DNA from: Latrodectus hesperus
Lineage: Eukaryota; Arthropoda; Arachnida; Araneae; Theridiidae
Direction: 5' to 3'
Length of the DNA: 64,000 bases
NCBI GenBank assembly: GCA_037975125.1
Contig: CM075858.1
Coordinates: forward strand, 65,386,140-65,450,139
Positions within the stretch are counted from its first letter, which is position 1; every line of letters begins with the position of its first letter. Both the position numbers and the translations under genes were made by a program. The notes beneath the pieces are model-generated. The model was not told where the DNA came from. It saw only the letters and a list, made by a program, of their open reading frames with translations, and did no database searches. This document shows positions 49,715 through 62,240 of this stretch, piece after piece.

Positions 49715-50240
49715 TTAAACAGATTACACTCCCTCAATTTTGTAACGCATCCCCAATTTTCACCGCGACCGCAACTGACGTGTTACGTTCCGACGGGAGT
49801 GAGTGAAGTATCGTACTCTGGATTTATCTTTTTTCGTATCAGTGTCGCAAAGGTGGCGAGGGAGAACTAGCCGAATTTTTTCATTCTTTATTAGGTGATA
49901 CGTTTTTGATATATTTTTTCCTCGTCCACCCCCACTGCCGAGGCTCGCGATAAGAGGGGTCGGGCAAGCGAAGAATCATTCAGTCGCGGTGCTTTCTTTA
50001 TCTCTAAGGAGCAGATGCCCTGAAAAAATTCAAACGATCGACAACAAATTATGACATCCCTTTATACAAGTTCCCGATTATCTTTTAGTGTCGTCGGAAG
50101 AATAGTCGGTACCTTTGATGCTTGATTTTTTTAAGCACTCCCACCCTTTTCTAACTCTTACGTTCTGCTCTGGGAATATAGTGTTTTTTAACTTTTCCTC
50201 CCTTTTTCTAAGTGGATCTTATTTTGTCGGTTTTTCTTGC
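49715..50240. promoter_or_regulatory. GC-elevated island 1.2 kb upstream of the basonuclin exon
   Basis: Complex and GC-richer, with CGCGACCGCAACTGACGTG near 49764, a CCACCCCCAC segment near 49926 and GCGATAAGAGGGG near 49947. It is the closest island to the exon on the upstream side, hence probably intronic if the intron extends this far. Confidence 0.4.
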
Positions 50241-51401
50241 TGATTTTCCACGGTAATCATGATAACAAGCACCTTTTTTTTACCATTTTTATACAGTATA
50301 TTTGTATTGCCGCAGCCAAACTGAAATAAAAATGTGAAAAAGTTAGAAAGGCATAAATTTTCCTTAAGTATTAATTCTAAAATTTCATGTGTATTTTATT
50401 ATATATCATGTACTAGGAAAATTAAAGAATAATTTTCAATAAAAATTTGCAGAATATGACAATTATTTTTCCAACTTATATTATCTTAATATCTGACTAT
50501 AGATTTTTGAAATTAAATGATTCCAGTAGATCAGAAAATTTCTTTTTAAATGCTGTTAAATTTTCGTTATCTTGTTCACAATGATATTCCTTGTACTATT
50601 TAATCTGGTTAAAAATCTGCTTACTGTGAAGTGCTTATTTTCCTTTTTATTTCTTAAACTGTTTAATATTGGAAAGAAACTGTTTAATTTTATTTTTCCT
50701 AAATTTAAATTAGGCACCATAAAATCATAGAGGCTCAAATGTGTAGAATATTATTAAAATTTCTTCTCTGGATGTAAATTTTAAATATTTGCAACAATGT
50801 GATTTTACTACGAGAGGTTAAAAAAATAAATATTAAGATAATAATTTTAATCTCCAAAATAAAATCAGCATTTGTTTTCCATTCCATATTATTATTCTAG
50901 ATTGATCAGCAGCTAATTTTAAATGATAAAGATAATTAAAGAATATAGTAAAATACATATTAATAGTGTCTTCCAAATAGATATCCAGTAAAGCTATATA
51001 CAAGTAGACGCTGTGTAGTAAAATTTGTATATTTTAATTTTATTTTAAGAATAATTTGAAATATTATTTATTATTTTTTATAAATGAGATTTTAAACAAA
51101 CAATTAAAAGTTAATGCAATGTAAACCAAAGTAATGTATTTTTTACATTAAATATACAATTCAGATAATTTTACTCGAGAATCATGAATGTTTAATCTTG
51201 GAATGCTTCTCCTTTATGAAAAAGAACCTTAGCTTAATGTTTCTTTTCTTTTGGATGTCTTTGTTATACAGTGTGAATTATCTCACAAATGCACTTTCCA
51301 CCATTTTTTATACTTTATTTATGATTTTTTTCAATGCACGCAAATTTTTATAATTTTTTATTTCATGTGCAAATACAAATAAATGTTTAAATTCTTTGCA
51401 G
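50241..51401 (+). other. 3' part of the intron upstream of the basonuclin exon
   Basis: This is AT-rich sequence between the island at 49.7-50.24 kb and the exon. It closes with a T-containing tract and TTTGCAG, a good splice acceptor. No second exon with basonuclin similarity is visible. Scattered short inverted AT words occur but nothing distinctive. Confidence 0.6.
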
Positions 51402-51504
51402 GCAATCCGATGCACCTCATCTAATTGTTCTTGTGAATGTTTCTCACCTTGCAAAACTCGAATCCGAATGTGTGATGGCTGCGGTCATGGCTGGGTCAGT
51501 CACG
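51402..51504 (+). CDS. bnc: Internal exon of a basonuclin-family zinc-finger transcription factor (partial)
   Basis: The exon reads as 34 codons plus one base, starting AIRCT and ending HGWVSH. It matches the conserved N-terminal motif of vertebrate basonuclin 1 and 2, which begins AIRCT, continues NCTCECF and ends CxxCxHGWV. Landmarks here are AIRCT (residues 1-5), NCSCECF (8-14), a CDGC pair (24-27) and HGWV (29-32). An extra Cys at residue 17 replaces the Gly usual in vertebrates. The acceptor is TTTGCAG ending at 51401 and the donor is GTAAGT from 51505. The exon ends one base into a codon with G, which fits the Ala that follows HGWVxH in vertebrates. Basonuclins are nuclear zinc-finger regulators of development; this N-terminal part lies far from the DNA-binding fingers, which are not in the window. 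Neighbouring exons are not recognisable, so both flanking introns must be large. I am confident of the family; the BNC1/BNC2 split is vertebrate and cannot be assigned. Confidence 0.9.
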
Positions 51505-51699
51505 GTAAGTGGACATTCTCTCATTCCGCATAACATTATAACAAAGTTTACAGGTTGGGTTATGTTAAGCAAACATGGTGCAAATGGGAATTGTTTCTGA
51601 GATTCTTTGTCAATATTTCCTCTGAAAGTATTTTTGGAGCTTTCAAAAAACTAATTGCAGTTAAATTGATGACAAGATTGGTATCTTCAAATATTTAGG

Positions 51700-52660
51700 A
51701 CAATACGTGCTAAACAGTACGCTGCCCTATGCATTAATCTGGCTTTGGATTGCTTTGAAAAAATGGTGAACTGTTATCAAATAATGGTAAGATTTGGAAT
51801 TTTCATCTTTAAAGAGTTTGCTGTCTTGCGTTTGCTTATAAAACCATTTTTCAGTGGAGTAAAATAATGATAAAGCTTAGAGCTTGTATCATTAAGGAGA
51901 ATAGGCTATTAACAATATTTTTTGCTTCATGTTCATGTTTGAAAAATTATTCTAAAAAATAATGGAAATTTTTTATAAAATATTTACAAGATTTCGATCC
52001 ATTACCATAAAGTAACTTGGTTTATTACAATTCTTATCTATATGATATTTTAGTTTATAATTGCTTTAAGAATTAACTGTAATAAAATATTTAGATTCTT
52101 GTTATTTCATTAGAGTTCACTTTTATCAATTTGAATCCTGTATTATTAACAATTCTTGTTCATATAATATTCAGACATAAGATTATCTTTAAAATAATTG
52201 TTAAGTAATGTAACAATATCCTTCTGACATTTATTATTTTTAGCGAATCTGTCTGTTTACAATTCTTTCATGTGACCAACCTTTGATTTTTTTTAAAATG
52301 ATTTTTGATTATAATAAAAGAATATGTTTATTTCATGGAGTTAATCTGTATTTTTGGAACCTGGAATATAAGCAATTTTTTCATGTGTAATATTCAAACC
52401 TTAAAGTGCTCTAAAAATAAATTTAGACTGTAGAAAAACAATAGCAAAATGCTTTAAGGTCTGTTAGTTTTAGGGAATCCGGTTGTTAACAATTCCTGTA
52501 TTTGTAATATTCAGGGTTGTGATTGCTTTTAAAATTTGTTAATTGTAATAAAATTGGCTATTTAGTTTGAAGTTGTTTCAGCAATATCAGCTATTAACCA
52601 TTCTTGCGTGTGGGATATGCAGGTCTAGGCAAGATCATTAAATGAATTACTATAAATAAA
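51700..52660. repeat. Degenerate tandem array, period ~115 bp, six or more units, just after the exon
   Basis: A landmark resembling TTAACAATTCTTGTAT-TGTAATATTCAG recurs near 52022, 52142, 52255, 52367, 52488 and 52592, each (except the last) followed by GATTGCTTTTAAAATTTGTTAATTGTAATAAAAT-like text in order. Steps are ~104-121 bp. Weaker copies can be traced near 51740 and 51908. It lies in the intron only ~200 bp past the splice donor. Confidence 0.7.
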
Positions 52661-52728
52661 TGTAATGATATCTTAAATTACACTTTGAAGTGAGGAATTT
52701 TGTATATTTCAGTAAAATTATACCTATT

Positions 52729-54479
<1,751 letters not shown>

Positions 54480-55055
54480 AATTTTCTGGGAATAACAATT
54501 ACATAAGAAGCGTGTTAATCCTCTGATCTAGCAGCCACTTAAAGAAGACGAGAAAATGCTATCGCGTTTTTACAATTGCGTGTCGCCATCTTTCATGTTT
54601 TCTTTCGCCGCCTAGAATTTTCATTAACCGCAATTAATACCAGACACAAGAAGAGGGTTCAAAATGCCCATGCTTCGGGGCGTCTTAATCCGCAGCTTAC
54701 AACAATCTATCGCCAGCCACCCAACTTCATTCATTTGGATGGATATCTTCTTCCTCATTTTTCAATCGTTGCGGAAGGTCATCACTGTGTGTGTGTCTAA
54801 TCCGGTAGCTACAGCTGTAGTACTAGATAGTGGATCCGAGCGCCCAAACAGCACGCAAGCACCAAAGAATAAAGCTGTTCTTAAATCATCTTGTATTTTC
54901 TTTCGTGTTGCGTTGAGGCGAAATTTCTTTCGTTATTTTATGCATCCATGCAATTCCAATGTTAAAATTTTCGGTACTTTTGTGTTATCAGGACTGGGAT
55001 TAGATATCGCCAAATCCCCTTCATTTGGCGGAAAACTCGAAGCATTAAAATAATC
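54480..55055. promoter_or_regulatory. GC-elevated island with three TAATCC sites
   Basis: TAATCC (Otx/Bicoid/Goosecoid-type K50 homeodomain core) lies at 54516-54521, 54686-54691 and 54798-54803. AACCGCA (Runx-type) is at 54626-54632. Two plus frames are open for 74 and 129 codons over the same bases with no recognisable domain, so I do not call a gene; the longer frame starts MPMLRG and is not basonuclin-like. Confidence 0.42.
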
Positions 55056-55960
55056 GCCACTGTATTTTGGATTTTCAGAATCATTATATAAACAAATATG
55101 AATTAACTTTGTGAAACATTATTCTGATTAAGAAATTTATGACGTAATAGGAAATTCGTGAAAATTCTAACAAAATATTTGGTGATAAATCTAGAGATCC
55201 AAACAAAAAAGTACTTTAATTCTTTTTAGGGAAAAGCTTTTATTAGTGAACTTTTATGCTTGTGATTATATTGTACAACTGGTATGATAAAGTAATTTCT
55301 TTGTTAAGATGTAGATTTCTTTTTGATTTTTCAAGAATTACATTCTTAAACCTTTTACCCATTTAGACTTGGATTATGTCTTTTACTTATTAATTAATGA
55401 GTTTTTGTTTTTTCATGCTTAGTTTTTGCTGAATTTCCTTAAATATTATCATGATTTAACAAGGCAAAGTTATAATGTGTGATCTATAATCAATAGTTAA
55501 TAAATCTCTATCAGGAGTCAACCTACCCCATTTATTTCGATGGAAATTTTCGTTCTCAATTTTTAACCTTTGAATAAAATCCCCAATATTAAATCTCAAG
55601 CTTGTACTTGATATGGATTGAAATGTCCAAACACCTAACAAGATTAAAGAAAAGTAAAAATTTTAAGTCCCCTTGAATTTTCTTTCATTTTGCATTGAAG
55701 TGATTATATTTTATGAATTCTTTCTACTTCAGTTACAAAATTATATTTTGTTCTTTCTGATGAAATATTTTTAAGAATTAACATCCTAATATTTAAGTTG
55801 ATGGGGGAGTAGACAACACCATGCAAAATCTTCATTTAATAATAGATTTTTCATTTTCTTTTAGATTTATATTGATAATTATTTTATAAAATTAAGCTCG
55901 CAACATGTATAATGGAGACCTAAATATTAGGAGACTTAATAGATATTATTCTTATTCACG
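55056..55960. repeat. AT-rich stretch holding a worn copy of part of the preceding island
   Basis: TTAAGTCCCCTTGAATTTTC then TTTCATTTTGCATTGAAG near 55660-55700 resembles TTAAATCATCTTGTATTTTC then TTTCGTGTTGCGTTGAGG near 54879-54919 in the island. One intermediate AT-rich version may sit near 55310. The similarity is modest. Confidence 0.4.
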
Positions 55961-55977
55961 TACCTCTAAAAAGAAAG

Positions 55978-56248
55978 CCGCTCGACTTGTCTAGTGGTCA
56001 GTGTGCCTGACTGCAGATATGGAGGTCCTGGTTTCGAATCCAGGTTAGACGTAGTTTCTCTATCCATCCTGTTTTTGTCCTCTCCTTGTATGAATGATTT
56101 ATGAAAGGTTGCCTACTCTATAAACAGGTTCCTATGACATGTGTATACTCAGGAAATTTGACTCCACTCCAAAATATGGTTCAGTTGGAAAAGAGGAGCA
56201 GCGCACCCCATAATGCCAGCCTGGTTAGCACAAGGCAGCAACAACTAA
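55978..56248 (+). mobile_element. tRNA-derived SINE, family C (plus strand)
   Basis: The plus strand starts GACTTGTCTAGTGGTCAGTG (A-box region) and has a B box GGTTTCGAATCC near 56031-56042. The body is collinear with the 21.5-kb copy (reverse orientation) through CTATAAACAGG, ATGACATGTGTATAC and CCAAAATATGG to GGCAGCAACAAC. Flanking CTAAAAAGAAA and CTAAAAAAAAC could be a worn duplication. Confidence 0.88.
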
Positions 56249-57059
56249 AAAAAACTTGAAAAATCCTTAATGTTATTCATAGATGCATTCAAAAATTTTT
56301 CTTTATTTAGGAAACACAATAGGATAAAAATTGATAAATAATACAATAACAATAAATTTTTAAAGTACTGAAGTTCTAAATAAAATGCTAAAACTTAATC
56401 AGTATTATGAAATTTTTATTTTATTACTTACTTATTTATATACATTTTGTTTTAAAGTAGTTTTAAAGAAGGACATTACTTTTGAAATTTAATTGCATTG
56501 TAAGCAATTACCAGATAATTTCTGCGTAAATTTGTTATTTGAATATTGAAATTTGATGTTATGTAATTCATTTTAAATTATATAATAAGAATGGATATTA
56601 AATCAAATAATTAAAAAGTATTTCTAATTAAATATATTGTGTTTATAAAATTAAATTATTCCAGAAGTTTATAATTCTTTTTCCCTTGCATTTTAAATAA
56701 AGAGTTTGAGAAAAAAATTTTAAAATTTTTTTGAGTTGGAAAACTGTTTTAAAATATACTTGAATCCCCGAACTTTTTATTATTCTCCTTTTAAGCAAGG
56801 AGGATTAAGAAAATGTTTAATTATAGAGCTTACTGTACAAAAAATACATTAAGTAAAGAAAGCCAAAAATCTTCTGATACTAATAAAAAGGACCCAAATG
56901 TGAGTCGGATAGGTATTAACTTGCTCAGGTTTTTACCTTCAACCTTCTTTTATAGCAGTTTGTATTTTTTTCAGTTCGTATCTTTGTACTTTTATAAATG
57001 TATCTGTTTCCCTTCCAGTGCTTAATCCCAGGTTTCTTAATAAAATTTATTTCCATCTT
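56249..57059. other. AT-rich gene-free stretch
   Basis: AT-rich; nothing recognised. Confidence 0.5.
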
Positions 57060-58270
57060 AAAATTTGTTTTTATCACCAATCTCGAAGGATCAATTAAGA
57101 ACCTTGGGGGGAAGTTGGACACAACTAAGCCCCTTTTAATGATGACCTTGTAGTAACCCTTCTCCAAAGAGCCCCTATACCCCTACCTGATTTGCATAAA
57201 AGTCGTCGGGGTGGTCGGCAGCTAAGCATTGATGCGCTTACGGGATATCGATGCGGTTGTCTTTCCGATATCTATATCCCAAAATGGCATTTTCCCATTA
57301 CAGTCTCAATTCATCTCTTCAGAAGGTGACCTGGATTGAAGTGCCTCCCCTAGAAAATCCAAAATTTTAACCACCTTGAAACTATGCAGTGAGAGTAGAG
57401 AGAAAATGGAATTTTTTCCCTATCATTTCAGTTTCCCCCTTTTTTTCCCTGCCTGTTAAAGCTGCAAAGACTGAGAAGATGAGTGTCTCCCTGGTGGACA
57501 ATCTGACAGGGCATTTTCGGAATTCAGATTTATCGCGGCAGGGCCACGTGCAAATCAATTTTTTATGCAGTTGTGCTCGACCCTCCTTTACCATCCCTTG
57601 TTCTTCCGCATTTCGAGCAGAGATGGATAGAGAGTCAGCCGGTGTCGAAATTGACAGAGAGTGCTTTTCTCGAAAGTCTTTCCCGTTTCACATTTATTTA
57701 TTTTTCTCCCACATTTAAGTCCTTGCATTTTTTTCCCTCTCCATCCTCCAACTCTGTCCCTTAAGAGATGCGTCGAGAGGACTTAAAAACCTATACATCC
57801 TCTTCGTATTACCAGCCCCTCGTCGTTGGTTTAAGATAGACTCGCTTTCCCTTTTTTTTTCTTTTCCCTTTCGGAGTAGGGGGTGGAAGTTACACGCTGT
57901 CTATCCGAGTCCAGGAGAAATGGATGTACTATTTTTTTCCTTGATATCCCCGCTACTAGAGAAAAAGGAGTAGCGTGTATATGAAGGTTCCATAGTTTAA
58001 AGCTGTAGTAGTGGTTTCGGTCCTCTTCCACGCGGCTTAATGATTTCGCTGGAGGATTTTTCTCTTTCCTTCTTCAGACTACTTTGTGGTCTGAGGGACA
58101 GGGAAAATTTTTCCATTGTAGGGAAAAACAGGAGAAGCTAGACCCTTTTATCTTCAGCTCTGTTAAAAACGAGCAAGGATAAGGGATTATTTTCCCAGTA
58201 TTTTTTTTTTTCGCCTGGAACAAGCTATTACTTCCTCCATCTTTTTTTCTAAAATATAGTTTCAAGACAG
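57060..58270. promoter_or_regulatory. Long GC-elevated island (~1.2 kb) with POU octamer
   Basis: ATTTGCAT (POU octamer) lies at 57190-57197, and TGCGGTT (Runx-type on the minus strand) at 57252-57258 next to GATATCGAT. Several short ORFs on both strands overlap and none has a known domain. Long pyrimidine tracts occur at 57415-57450 and 57840-57870. Candidate enhancer cluster inside the intron after the exon. Confidence 0.4.
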
Positions 58271-58837
58271 TCATTTTCTTACACTCTTAGTCTTTCTTTA
58301 AATAAGATTTTCTTCGAGAATTTGATATTAATGAGAGAAAAACATGATGTATTCATGGGAAATCATGTGACTTTTTCACCTGTTCAGTTTGAAGAACCTA
58401 TGTGAAAAAAATTATATTGTACGGTAAAAAATGCAAATCCCAATTGAGATAGATTTGATCAATTGGTAAAAATATTAGTTAGATAATGAACACATAAATA
58501 TGGCTTTGCCACATAAATATAATATCTTAAATTTTAAATATAGTCTACAGATGTCTGTAAAGAATTCCGCTTAGGGAACAGTAGTAGCATTGGTTTCGTA
58601 AATATGTTAGCCAGAACCAGTATAAGCATTCACTTCTGAAGAATTTCTTGCTCTTAAAATGCATATGTAAAAAAACTATTTAAATATCAAATTATTAATA
58701 TATTGTATATATCAATATATTCTATAAAAGCACTCATTTGGAAAACTGTGTTTCACTTCATGAATTTTGAGTTATTAGAAGCTCTTTTCCCGTTGATCAC
58801 GAAAAGATAATTATAAGCTTAAGGTATTTGATTTATT
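58271..58837. other. AT-rich gene-free stretch
   Basis: AT-rich; nothing recognised. Confidence 0.5.
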
Positions 58838-58847
58838 AGAAGGATTT

Positions 58848-59123
58848 CAGTAAGCCTGCTGGCTTAGTGGTAGAGTTTCACGCTCCCAAAGCACAGGTCC
58901 GAGGTTCGATCCTCGGGATGGGCAAGGTCGACTTAGCTTTTCATCCCTTCAGTGGGTCGATAAAATGAGTACCAAGCCTGCTTGGGAACTGAACACTTGG
59001 GTTTCGCGTTAGGCTGACCACCTAATCGGGACATATGCTTCGCACCGCAGGGTCTTTCAGTCACGAAAACAGAGATGGGAATTGTTGGCCTTGGCCCACA
59101 GCTTGCCACAGAGTTTAGTTTAG
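58848..59123 (+). mobile_element. tRNA-derived SINE, family D, with 10-bp target-site duplication
   Basis: The head is a well-kept tRNA-like region: A box TGGCTTAGTGG at 58860-58870, B box GGTTCGATCC at 58903-58912 and a perfect CCGAGG/CCTCGG T-arm; CTCCCAA in the anticodon-loop position suggests tRNA-Gly(CCC) ancestry. The body carries TTTTCATCCCTTCAGTGGG, TCGATAAAATGAGTACC and, later, GTTGGCCTTGGCCCACAG. AGAAGGATTT repeats at 58838-58847 and 59124-59133. The TTTCATCC...GTCGATAAAATAAGTACC central domain resembles one I know from cephalopod SINEs. Confidence 0.88.
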
Positions 59124-59133
59124 AGAAGGATTT

Positions 59134-59755
59134 TAACCACTTTATTTAAAATATATTTAAGAATTATTAACTTCTAAATATATATTTATTAAGTATTTAT
59201 ATTGGAAGATAAGTTAAAAATTGTAATAAGTATTTGCTAACTGTATTTTTATGTATTTGTGCCTTTTCCCGTCAATTGTGTTTCGTTTAAATATTAAATT
59301 TTCTAATTTATTATCAAATCTTATTAGAATATTTTCCTCTTATTTTGACTTCAAAGATTTTATGATATGTTTTAAATGTTTCCAATTATGCATACATTGA
59401 AAACAACAATGGATAAATATGATTACTGTATTATTATGTATTTATATCTTTTATTAACAGCTAACAAGTGTAATTAGCTTAAATTACTCTTTCTCAAAGA
59501 TATTCTTGAGTAGGATAATTTCAAAGCTATATATAAACATTACAAAGTAATTCCCTCTCACAACAAGAATAATTCCTACTATCTTAAGAAGCATTCTTTC
59601 AGTTTGTATTTATGCTTTAAACTGCTCAGTTGTGAGAGTCAGCCAAAAATTTCACAAAATGTATGAAAGTCCTTTGCCGTTCTTTTGTTCCAAAAGAAAA
59701 ATTCTACAATTGCACTGATAAAAAGTCTGTTCGTGCATTTGTATATACAAAAAAT
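59134..59755. other. AT-rich gene-free stretch
   Basis: AT-rich; nothing recognised. Confidence 0.5.
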
Positions 59756-59759
59756 AAAT

Positions 59760-60170
59760 AAATAAATGGAAGAAAAATGACTGAGGTCGGAAAAGAAAAA
59801 TTATCCGGCTTCCTCGGAGCCGATTATCCTGACCAGGGCGGCAGCTCTGGCACGAGAGGAAGGCTAATAAACGTGTCCTTTTCTTCTTCCTGTTTTCTTG
59901 CGGGATGGCAGAAGGTAGGGAAAGTACCTGGTGGCCCACATCGATTGCTTCTTTTCACTTGCTTCTTGTAATAGATGTCTCTGGCCGCCAAGTGTAATTA
60001 GGTCCTGGCCGTACGAGTCTTCCTCTGCCTAGACACTTTTCGCGTGCGAAATTTTCGGCAGGAAGGGACCCACCAATTGCTGATCCAGCGTTCTTTGTAG
60101 GTTAGGAAAAACTACTGGCTTATTACGGTTCCGACAGTAAGTGACATGCCAGAAATTGAAATTTGCATAT
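59760..60170. promoter_or_regulatory. GC-elevated island
   Basis: Complex sequence with TTTTCGCGTGCGAAA near 60036, a near-palindromic CG-containing word. ORFs of 64 (plus) and 95 (minus) codons overlap and have no known domain. Confidence 0.35.
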
Positions 60171-61620
60171 TTGTTATGCAATTTGGATATGGTACTGTCA
60201 CATCACTTTTTTAATGAATCTACTAACTCAGCATGTTAAAATGCAGGAACACGTGAAATTTTTGGAAAATATTGTTGGGATTTGTGTGTATGTGTGAATA
60301 ATCCTTTTTATTCTGAATAATTGATTCACAATAATTTTCTTCAATATTGAAAAGGATTGCCTATAACAATACCTTTCAGTACTGACTAAATATAAATGGT
60401 TACCAGTACATAAGTAATTTTAATGTTCATAATCATCAAATTTATATGATCCAAATAAAAAAAGAATTACCTAATTAAATTTTAACAAGAAAATTTAACT
60501 TATGAAAATTTTAAAAAAATGTTTATTTTCTATAAAATATTTCATGTAATACGAAAAATATGCAATTGATAATTATTATTTTCCTCATAACGATATATTT
60601 ATTCATTAATTTGAAGTCTAATTGTAAAAATATTTTTATTACTCTGCTAAACAAGAATAGAGTTATTTCTTGTGTTTTTAATCAAAAGTAACAATGTGTT
60701 AGAAACACTTAGTCATGACAATTATTTCTTTAAATATTATTTTTAAAGATTATTTATAATTATTTTTTCTTGTTTAAAATATCATTTTTAATAAATATTT
60801 TTTATAGTGTTCTCTAGTTATTGTACTATTTCTTAAGAAGATTTTCGACGTTGCCTTAACTTATTTACAACAATAATTTATATATAATTGTATATTAATT
60901 CTTAAATTTTTATTTTTTATTGATATTTATTTTAATGTTATTTTTTATTCGCTTTAATATTTTTAGATATTTATTAATTATCTCTATTTTTAATTTGTAA
61001 CTTTCCTTCTGTAAAGCTTATTTGTATTTATTGCTTAGTCCTACTTTTTACATATGATAGAATTTTTTAGAATATTACTCTGTAATACAAATTTTCTTTT
61101 AATCATTTTTGAATGATTCTTCTCATAAATAATTCATTAACAATTCCAAATGAGGCAGCTTCCTATTTAACTGATTTTCGTGTTCAATATTATATTATAT
61201 ACAATATTTATTATATACAAATATATTTATTATACATATAATATATTATATTATATATTATTATTTAATTTTTTGAGTAGAACGCTTTTCCAATATTACG
61301 AAATGTAGAGCAAATGTAAGCCAGGATATTGTTGCAAATCCCAGAAATCAGGATCAGGATAATTTCCTTTGAGAAACAAAACTTTTTTGAAAACATTTCT
61401 TCATAAAATTTGGAACATTATTTTTCATCATTCTTTAATTGCCAGCAATTGTATGATAGCAAAAATATTATACACTTAAAAAAATTATGTTAAAAATAAT
61501 TACAGAAAATTTTAATTTACAGGGGAAGAAAAATTAATGATTCCATTATAAATTGCAACTCATAAAATGTAAGAAAAAGATGTGGTAAATTTTAGTCCTG
61601 ACATTATAAGCAATCTAAAT
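60171..61620. other. AT-rich gene-free stretch
   Basis: Very AT-rich, especially 61180-61275 (TATATTAT-type). Nothing recognised. Confidence 0.5.
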
Positions 61621-61624
61621 ATAG

Positions 61625-62240
61625 TGCACATCAATCCATACATATTGTTGCACGACATTCCCACGTGCATCAAGAATTGTTAGACTGATCTCAAGCAAAT
61701 GAATGTGCTCATTTTTTTGGTCTACAAAAGAACAGGTCTTCAAAGGCTTCTACGGACCAAACAGTTTTGTTCAACAATTCTTTTGTTGTTGGTTCGATAA
61801 TGCCCTGTGTGTCTTGCTCAAGAAGAGAAAAGTATGAGGTCGCTGTCCTCGAAAATTGTCTTCTCTTCAAATATAAGTTAGGTCCTGAGCGACATTCTCC
61901 GGTGATTTTTCCTTTTCAATGAATTCTCCCAATGGAATTGTGCGGCCAAGTGTGCTGTATGTATTCCGATTTTCTCTCTCCCGAAAACCTCCCTACGCTC
62001 TGCTTTTAATCCAGCAAGAGGGAAAGTCCCTTGGATTTTCCTTAAAAGACGAATAATGGTCTAGCTATAACTTCGGGGGCTGTATTCGGGTAGGGGAGTC
62101 GATTTATTTTGTTCATCTCTAAGTCTCTACCTTGATGTCGATAACCTGGGTGGTCGGCCTGACCTGCAGTTAATTTAGTATGCTGTGTAGAGGGCTTTTG
62201 GAAAAAGTACAAGTGAGATTATTTATTATTGTGCTAGAAT
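61625..62240. promoter_or_regulatory. GC-elevated island with overlapping RBPJ and E-box words
   Basis: TTCCCAC (RBPJ/Su(H) core, minus strand GTGGGAA) at 61658-61664 overlaps CACGTG (Hairy/E(spl)-class E-box) at 61662-61667. The rest is complex with TCCCTTGGATTTTCC near 62026. No coding frame. Candidate enhancer. Confidence 0.38.

Noticed and set aside
54664..55053. 129-codon plus-strand ORF downstream of the basonuclin exon
   Set aside because: Checked as a possible next basonuclin exon, but it does not resemble the residues that follow HGWVxHA, and a second frame is also open.
57389..57718. 109-codon ORF considered as a basonuclin exon
   Set aside because: No similarity to any basonuclin segment; rich in Phe and Ser from pyrimidine tracts.
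58851..58920. Functional tRNA-Gly gene
   Set aside because: A and B boxes and T-arm are good, but the acceptor and anticodon stems do not pair and a SINE body follows, so it is a SINE head.
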